9,145 nt of DNA from Chloroflexota bacterium (lineage in GTDB: Bacteria > Chloroflexota > Dehalococcoidia > Lucifugimonadales > JADFKI01): the NCBI GenBank assembly GCA_009838595.1, contig VXRI01000355.1, positions 1 through 9,145 on the forward strand. Direction: 5' to 3'. Made by a program: the position numbers and the translations under genes. The notes under the pieces were generated by a model. That model searched no databases. It worked only from the letters and a program-made list of their open reading frames with translations, and had not been told where the DNA came from. Positions 6,392 through 9,145 of this stretch are shown here, piece by piece (the first letter of the stretch is position 1; each line of letters starts with the position of its first letter).

Positions 6392-6412
6392 CTTTCCCCC
6401 TCAGGAGGAAAG
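6392..6412 (-). promoter_or_regulatory. Leader hairpin upstream of the ribonuclease gene
   Basis: Minus-strand RNA would pair CUUUCCUCC with GGGGGAAAG around a three-base UGA loop, nine pairs including one G-U. On the plus strand the same position is a C-A mismatch, so the structure favours the minus-strand transcript. No U-run follows, so it is not an intrinsic terminator. A TATAAA (6426-6431, minus strand) about 14 bases upstream could be a -10 box, but no matching -35 is seen. The hairpin would then sit near the 5' end of the ribonuclease mRNA. Confidence 0.4.
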
Positions 6413-6467
6413 GACTTTGATGACTTTTATACTCTTATTGTCGGGGAAAGGGCATTCTAATATGAAT

Positions 6468-6521
6468 AAACAGGGATGGTACAGGATGGATAGGATGTGA
6501 TGTCAATTCCTATCCTTGTTT
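6468..6521 (-). repeat. ATCCTGT-type intergenic repeat, copy 2, with inverted repeat
   Basis: On the minus strand this reads through ATCCTATCCATCCTGTACC and ATCCCTGTTTATT, resembling 4131-4163. It also holds a perfect 8-bp inverted repeat, GGATAGGA (6488-6495) and TCCTATCC (6508-6515) with a 12-base loop, flanked by imperfect AAACAGGGAT / ATCCTTGTTT arms (6468-6477 and 6512-6521). It begins 15 bases after the oxidoreductase stop, so it could help end that transcript, but there is no T-tract. Confidence 0.4.
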
Positions 6522-6535
6522 GCTTTTGCCACATG

Positions 6536-7618
6536 CTAATCAAGATCCGCCAACTTGGGCAGAACCTCTTCCATCAGCAGTGTCATGGAGCGCGTCCACT
6601 TGTCTTTGGGCTGCCATTCGTGTCCCATAGCCAGCAAGACGCCAAAGCCGCCGACCTGCTCGTAGATGTAGCGGAGGATGTCCGCTACTTCGTCCGGGCT
6701 GCCGACGACCCAGATGTTGTCCAGCAGATATTCTGCGGTAACCTCTTCATCAGGCATATCTGGGTCGTTCTTCATAAGGCCAAGCTGTCCCATGTGAGAG
6801 AGGAGCGGCTTGAAATAGCGGTTGAAGTCGCGCGCGAATACGCCTTGGAGCATGTCCTCTCGCGCCTGTTCGGTCGTTTCGGCGACATACACTTCGCGGG
6901 CGATGCGCCATGTGCTGCGGTCAGCGATTCGCCCGGTGCGCGCCGCGCCCTCGCTCACGGCATCCCAGTGTGTTGCGAGCTGATGCACGGGGACTAGATT
7001 GATACTCATGGGAATCCAGCCGCGCTCGCCTGCAAGATACAAAGTCTCGGACTTGGGGGAGACACCGGCGACGCCGATGGGCGGGTGCGGCATCCGGTAG
7101 GGCTTCATGTGAAATGCAAGTCCTACATCTTCCACAGGTTCAGGTATCTCAAAGCGCCAGAACTTGTGCTCATAGACGCCCGGTTCAGGATTGTTCCATA
7201 TCTTCAGGATGGTCTCCACGGAATCCCGCGCCATGCCGCGATGCTCACCGGATTCGGGGTCGAAGCCGAACACGGTGAAGTCGCCTACGAAGCCGCCGGA
7301 GCCTACGCCCCACATAAAGCGCCCTTGCGCCATCTGGTCAAGCTGCGCGATGCGGTGGGCGATCATGAACGGGTTATGGTTGGGCATGCAAGTAACGCCC
7401 GTGCCGAGCCGTATGTTCTTCGTTCTGCCGAGCGCATTGGCGATGAACAGGTCCGGCGCAGGGATGTTCTCCCACACGGATGTGAAGTGCTCGCCTATCC
7501 ACGCCTCGCTGTATCCGAGTTCGTCAAGGACGACAAGCTGTTCTATGTCGTCTTCCAGCGTCTGCGCGATGTTGGAGCCGGGCGGATGCAAAGGCATGGT
7601 GAAGTAGCCGAGTTCCAT
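6536..7618 (-). CDS. LLM-class (luciferase-like) FMN-dependent oxidoreductase
   Basis: This 360-residue protein should be a cytoplasmic monooxygenase of the bacterial luciferase superfamily, using reduced flavin from a partner reductase to oxidise an unknown organic substrate. Visible family features are the first TIM-barrel strand MELGYFTMPLHPPG, LDELGYSEAWIGEHF (31-45, with the E43-H44 pair typical of the family), LGTGVTCMPNHNPF (71-84), AHRIAQLDQMAQGRFMWGVGSG (87-108), PHPPIGVAG (177-185), AGERGWIPMSI (196-206) and the closing VVGSPDEVADILR (304-316) and GGFGVLLAMGHEW (323-335). Length is usual. The ATG at 7616-7618 is chosen because AGGAGG precedes it by eight bases; the open frame extends 33 codons further, but that part lies over the promoter. 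A flavin reductase gene is not nearby. SAR202 Chloroflexota carry many paralogues of this group, proposed to attack recalcitrant organic matter; placing this protein there is inference. Confidence 0.9.
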   Translation of the reverse strand: MELGYFTMPLHPPGSNIAQTLEDDIEQLVVLDELGYSEAWIGEHFTSVWENIPAPDLFIANALGRTKNIRLGTGVTCMPNHNPFMIAHRIAQLDQMAQGRFMWGVGSGGFVGDFTVFGFDPESGEHRGMARDSVETILKIWNNPEPGVYEHKFWRFEIPEPVEDVGLAFHMKPYRMPHPPIGVAGVSPKSETLYLAGERGWIPMSINLVPVHQLATHWDAVSEGAARTGRIADRSTWRIAREVYVAETTEQAREDMLQGVFARDFNRYFKPLLSHMGQLGLMKNDPDMPDEEVTAEYLLDNIWVVGSPDEVADILRYIYEQVGGFGVLLAMGHEWQPKDKWTRSMTLLMEEVLPKLADLD

Positions 7619-7626
7619 GTTATGCG

Positions 7627-7632
7627 CCTCCT
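7627..7632 (-). promoter_or_regulatory. Ribosome binding site of the oxidoreductase gene
   Basis: A perfect AGGAGG on the minus strand lies eight bases before the ATG at 7616-7618. It rules out the longer upstream start at 7717. Confidence 0.8.
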
Positions 7633-7656
7633 GATTTGTACTATGGATGTGCAAGC

Positions 7657-7685
7657 AGTATAAGACAGCGAGCGCGGGCGCACAA
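7657..7685 (-). promoter_or_regulatory. Promoter of the oxidoreductase gene
   Basis: On the minus strand TATACT (7657-7662) is preceded by a 17-bp spacer and TTGTGC (7680-7685). The -10 matches five of six consensus bases and the spacing is ideal; the -35 keeps only TTG. Transcription would begin near 7650, giving a leader of roughly 30 bases. It supports transcription separate from cimA. Confidence 0.5.
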
Positions 7686-7748
7686 TGGCAGTTTTTACTG
7701 GTAGCACTCCCGTTCAAGCTATCAAGCCGGCGATTTCACCCCAATTCT

Positions 7749-7772
7749 CTCGGCAAGCTCAGGACAGGCTCT
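7749..7772 (-). repeat. REP-like segment at the cimA stop codon
   Basis: The minus strand reads GAGCCTGTCCTGAGCTTGCC followed by GAG. It is close to a dispersed intergenic motif, AGCCTGTCCTGAGCTTGTCG, that I recall from many environmental bacterial genomes including Chloroflexota. It overlaps the final bases of cimA (TAG at 7771-7773). Only one half is present; no inverted partner is seen within the window. Confidence 0.4.
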
Positions 7773-9145
7773 AGCCTTCCCTCATCGAAGGAAGACTGGC
7801 TTTTGCAATCGTCTCACAACTGACGGCTTCGCGTGCGAGCCAGTGTTCTAGGCTGTCGGCTAGGGCGTACCAGCTTGCTTCGATGATGTTCTCGGACGAG
7901 CCTACCGTGCTCCAGGTGCGCTTGCCGTCGGTGGAATCTATGAGCACACGCACGACAGAGCCTGTGCCGCTTCCTTGGTCCACGATGCGAACTTTGTAGT
8001 CGAGCAGGCGCACATCCTTGAGCTGTGGGTAGAATTGCCCTAGCGCCTTGCGCAGCGCGTGGTCGAGCGCGTTGACCGGACCATTGCCGGATGCCGCCGT
8101 GTGCATTACTTCATCGCCTACGCGCACTTTCAGCATCACCTGCGATGCAATGTCCTGGGAATCTTTCGCACCGTCGTCGTTGCCATTGGAGCGTTTTTCG
8201 ACCATGGATACGAAATCGACGAGCGAGAACGGCGCAGAATACTCCGGCTGCATTCGCCGCACTAGCACCTCGAACGACGCCTCTGCGCCTTCATACTGGA
8301 ACCCCTGGTTTTCACGCTCTTTTATCTTTTGCAGTAACTGCCGCGCCTGTGCCTGCGTAAGTTCTGCGTCGGGGCAGAGTTCGCGCGCGCGCCATAAGAT
8401 ATTGCCGCGGCCAGACAGGTCGGAGACCAGCACGCGCTTGTCGTTGCCGATGCTGCGCGGCTGAATGTGCTGGTAGCTATGCTCAACTTTAGACACCGCC
8501 GCCGCGTGCAAGCCGCCCTTGTGCGCGAACGCGCTGCCGCCCACATACGGCTGCGAGCTTAGCGTGGGCATATTCGCCACCTCCGCGACATAGCGGCTCG
8601 CCTCGGTCAGCGACGCCAACTGCGTGTCGGATACGCATTCCACGCCCATCTTGATTTTCAGGTTGGCGATGAGCGAGACGAGGTTGGCGTTGCCGCAGCG
8701 CTCGCCGTATCCGTTCATCGTGCCTTGCACCTGCGTAGCGCCGGCGCGTACTGCGGCAATCGCTCCTGCGACCGCCATATCCGCGTCATTGTGTGTGTGG
8801 ATTCCAAGCTCGACCGATGCGCGCTGCCGCACCTGATGCACGATGGCGGAGATTTCGTCAGGCATCATGCCGCCGTTGGTATCGCACAGGATGACACATT
8901 CTGCGCCGGCGACTTCGGCTGCGTGGACGGCTTGCACGGCGTAGTGCGCGTTCGCCTTGTAGCCGTCGAAGAAGTGCTCGGCGTCGAAGAACACGCGCCT
9001 GCCCTGCCCGACTAGATATGCCACCGAGTCGGAAATCATCGCCAAATTTTCTTCGAGCGATGTTTCCAGCACGCGAGTAACATGTAAGTCCCAACTCTTG
9101 CCGACTAGGGTAACGACGGGTGTTTCAGATTCGAGCAGCGCGGCG
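7771..9145 (-). CDS. cimA: (R)-citramalate synthase (partial, N-terminus beyond window end)
   Basis: The visible 457 residues match the CimA/LeuA family (about 530 residues), so roughly 70-80 N-terminal residues are missing. The enzyme condenses acetyl-CoA with pyruvate to give (R)-citramalate, first step of the threonine-independent route to 2-oxobutyrate and isoleucine. Within the DRE-TIM barrel are ETPVVTLVGKSWDLHVTRVL (residues 7-26), FDAEHFFDGYKAN (53-65), CDTNGGMMPDEI (87-98), the metal-binding GIHTHND (114-120, H116 and H118) and GYGERCGNANL (145-155). Then PYVGGSAFAHKGGLHAAAV is the conserved region linking to the C-terminal domain; the LeuA-type dimerisation/regulatory domain follows at about 310-440 (ASGNGPVNALDHALRKALG). 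SETPVVTLVGKSWDLHVT and the FFDGYKAN motif fit the CimA-type subgroup rather than 2-isopropylmalate synthase or homocitrate synthase. The C-terminal domain usually mediates isoleucine feedback. The frame is open to the window end. Confidence 0.92.
   Translation of the reverse strand, partial: AALLESETPVVTLVGKSWDLHVTRVLETSLEENLAMISDSVAYLVGQGRRVFFDAEHFFDGYKANAHYAVQAVHAAEVAGAECVILCDTNGGMMPDEISAIVHQVRQRASVELGIHTHNDADMAVAGAIAAVRAGATQVQGTMNGYGERCGNANLVSLIANLKIKMGVECVSDTQLASLTEASRYVAEVANMPTLSSQPYVGGSAFAHKGGLHAAAVSKVEHSYQHIQPRSIGNDKRVLVSDLSGRGNILWRARELCPDAELTQAQARQLLQKIKERENQGFQYEGAEASFEVLVRRMQPEYSAPFSLVDFVSMVEKRSNGNDDGAKDSQDIASQVMLKVRVGDEVMHTAASGNGPVNALDHALRKALGQFYPQLKDVRLLDYKVRIVDQGSGTGSVVRVLIDSTDGKRTWSTVGSSENIIEASWYALADSLEHWLAREAVSCETIAKASLPSMREG

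Noticed and set aside
6488..6515. Rho-independent terminator of the oxidoreductase gene
   Set aside because: An 8-bp inverted repeat is present but the loop is long and no T-tract follows on the minus strand.
7619..7717. 33-residue N-terminal extension of the oxidoreductase
   Set aside because: It would cover the promoter-like boxes and the AGGAGG, and the family begins at the MELGYF strand.
1..9145. CRISPR array, tRNA/rRNA genes, prophage or defence island
   Set aside because: No regularly spaced direct repeats, no cloverleaf-like or rRNA-like sequence, and no recognisable phage or defence proteins beyond the single HicB-like remnant.

Overview
The window is a bacterial chromosome segment with moderately high GC. 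Intact genes lie on both strands and are interspersed with gene wreckage. The protein set points to a Chloroflexota bacterium of the SAR202/Dehalococcoidia kind: a citramalate synthase, a luciferase-like flavin monooxygenase of a subgroup often seen expanded there, an arylsulfotransferase-like beta-propeller remnant, and an RNase II-type exonuclease with a reduced N-terminus. This assignment rests on remembered resemblance of the proteins, not on a marker gene, and is only moderately sure. || Left part, 1-1938, accessory and decaying. The window opens inside an IS1-like transposase gene on the minus strand, of which only the zinc-ribbon N-terminus is visible. Next is a 0.92-kb ISAs1-family element with perfect 15-bp terminal inverted repeats. 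Its transposase is dead: two amber codons, a frame-shifted stretch and a large internal deletion. A nearly perfect 25-bp hairpin covers the ribosome binding site and start codon of that transposase. On the minus strand after it is a degraded C-terminal half of a HicB-type antitoxin with no toxin gene beside it. || Middle, 1822-4163. A strong promoter and a TTG start lead into an intact LtrA-family membrane protein of 400 residues. It is followed by two broken genes that meet near position 3275: a short unidentified fragment on the minus strand, and an arylsulfotransferase-like gene on the plus strand that lacks its N-terminus and carries a TGA where a Trp codon is expected. || Right part, 4171-9145, core-like. 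Three genes on the minus strand in the order of transcription: citramalate synthase (cimA, cut by the window end), a luciferase-like FMN-dependent oxidoreductase with its own promoter and a perfect Shine-Dalgarno, and an RNB-domain ribonuclease. A possible 28-codon leader ORF overlaps the ribonuclease start as ATGA. The gaps between them are 152 bp or more, so they are probably separate transcription units rather than one operon. Intergenic regions carry short dispersed repeats of an ATCCTGT type and a REP-like segment at the cimA stop. || I found no convincing new multi-gene system. The most interesting items are the start-codon hairpin in the ISAs1 remnant, the leader ORF and hairpin before the ribonuclease, the orphan HicB remnant, and the double gene breakpoint near 3275.
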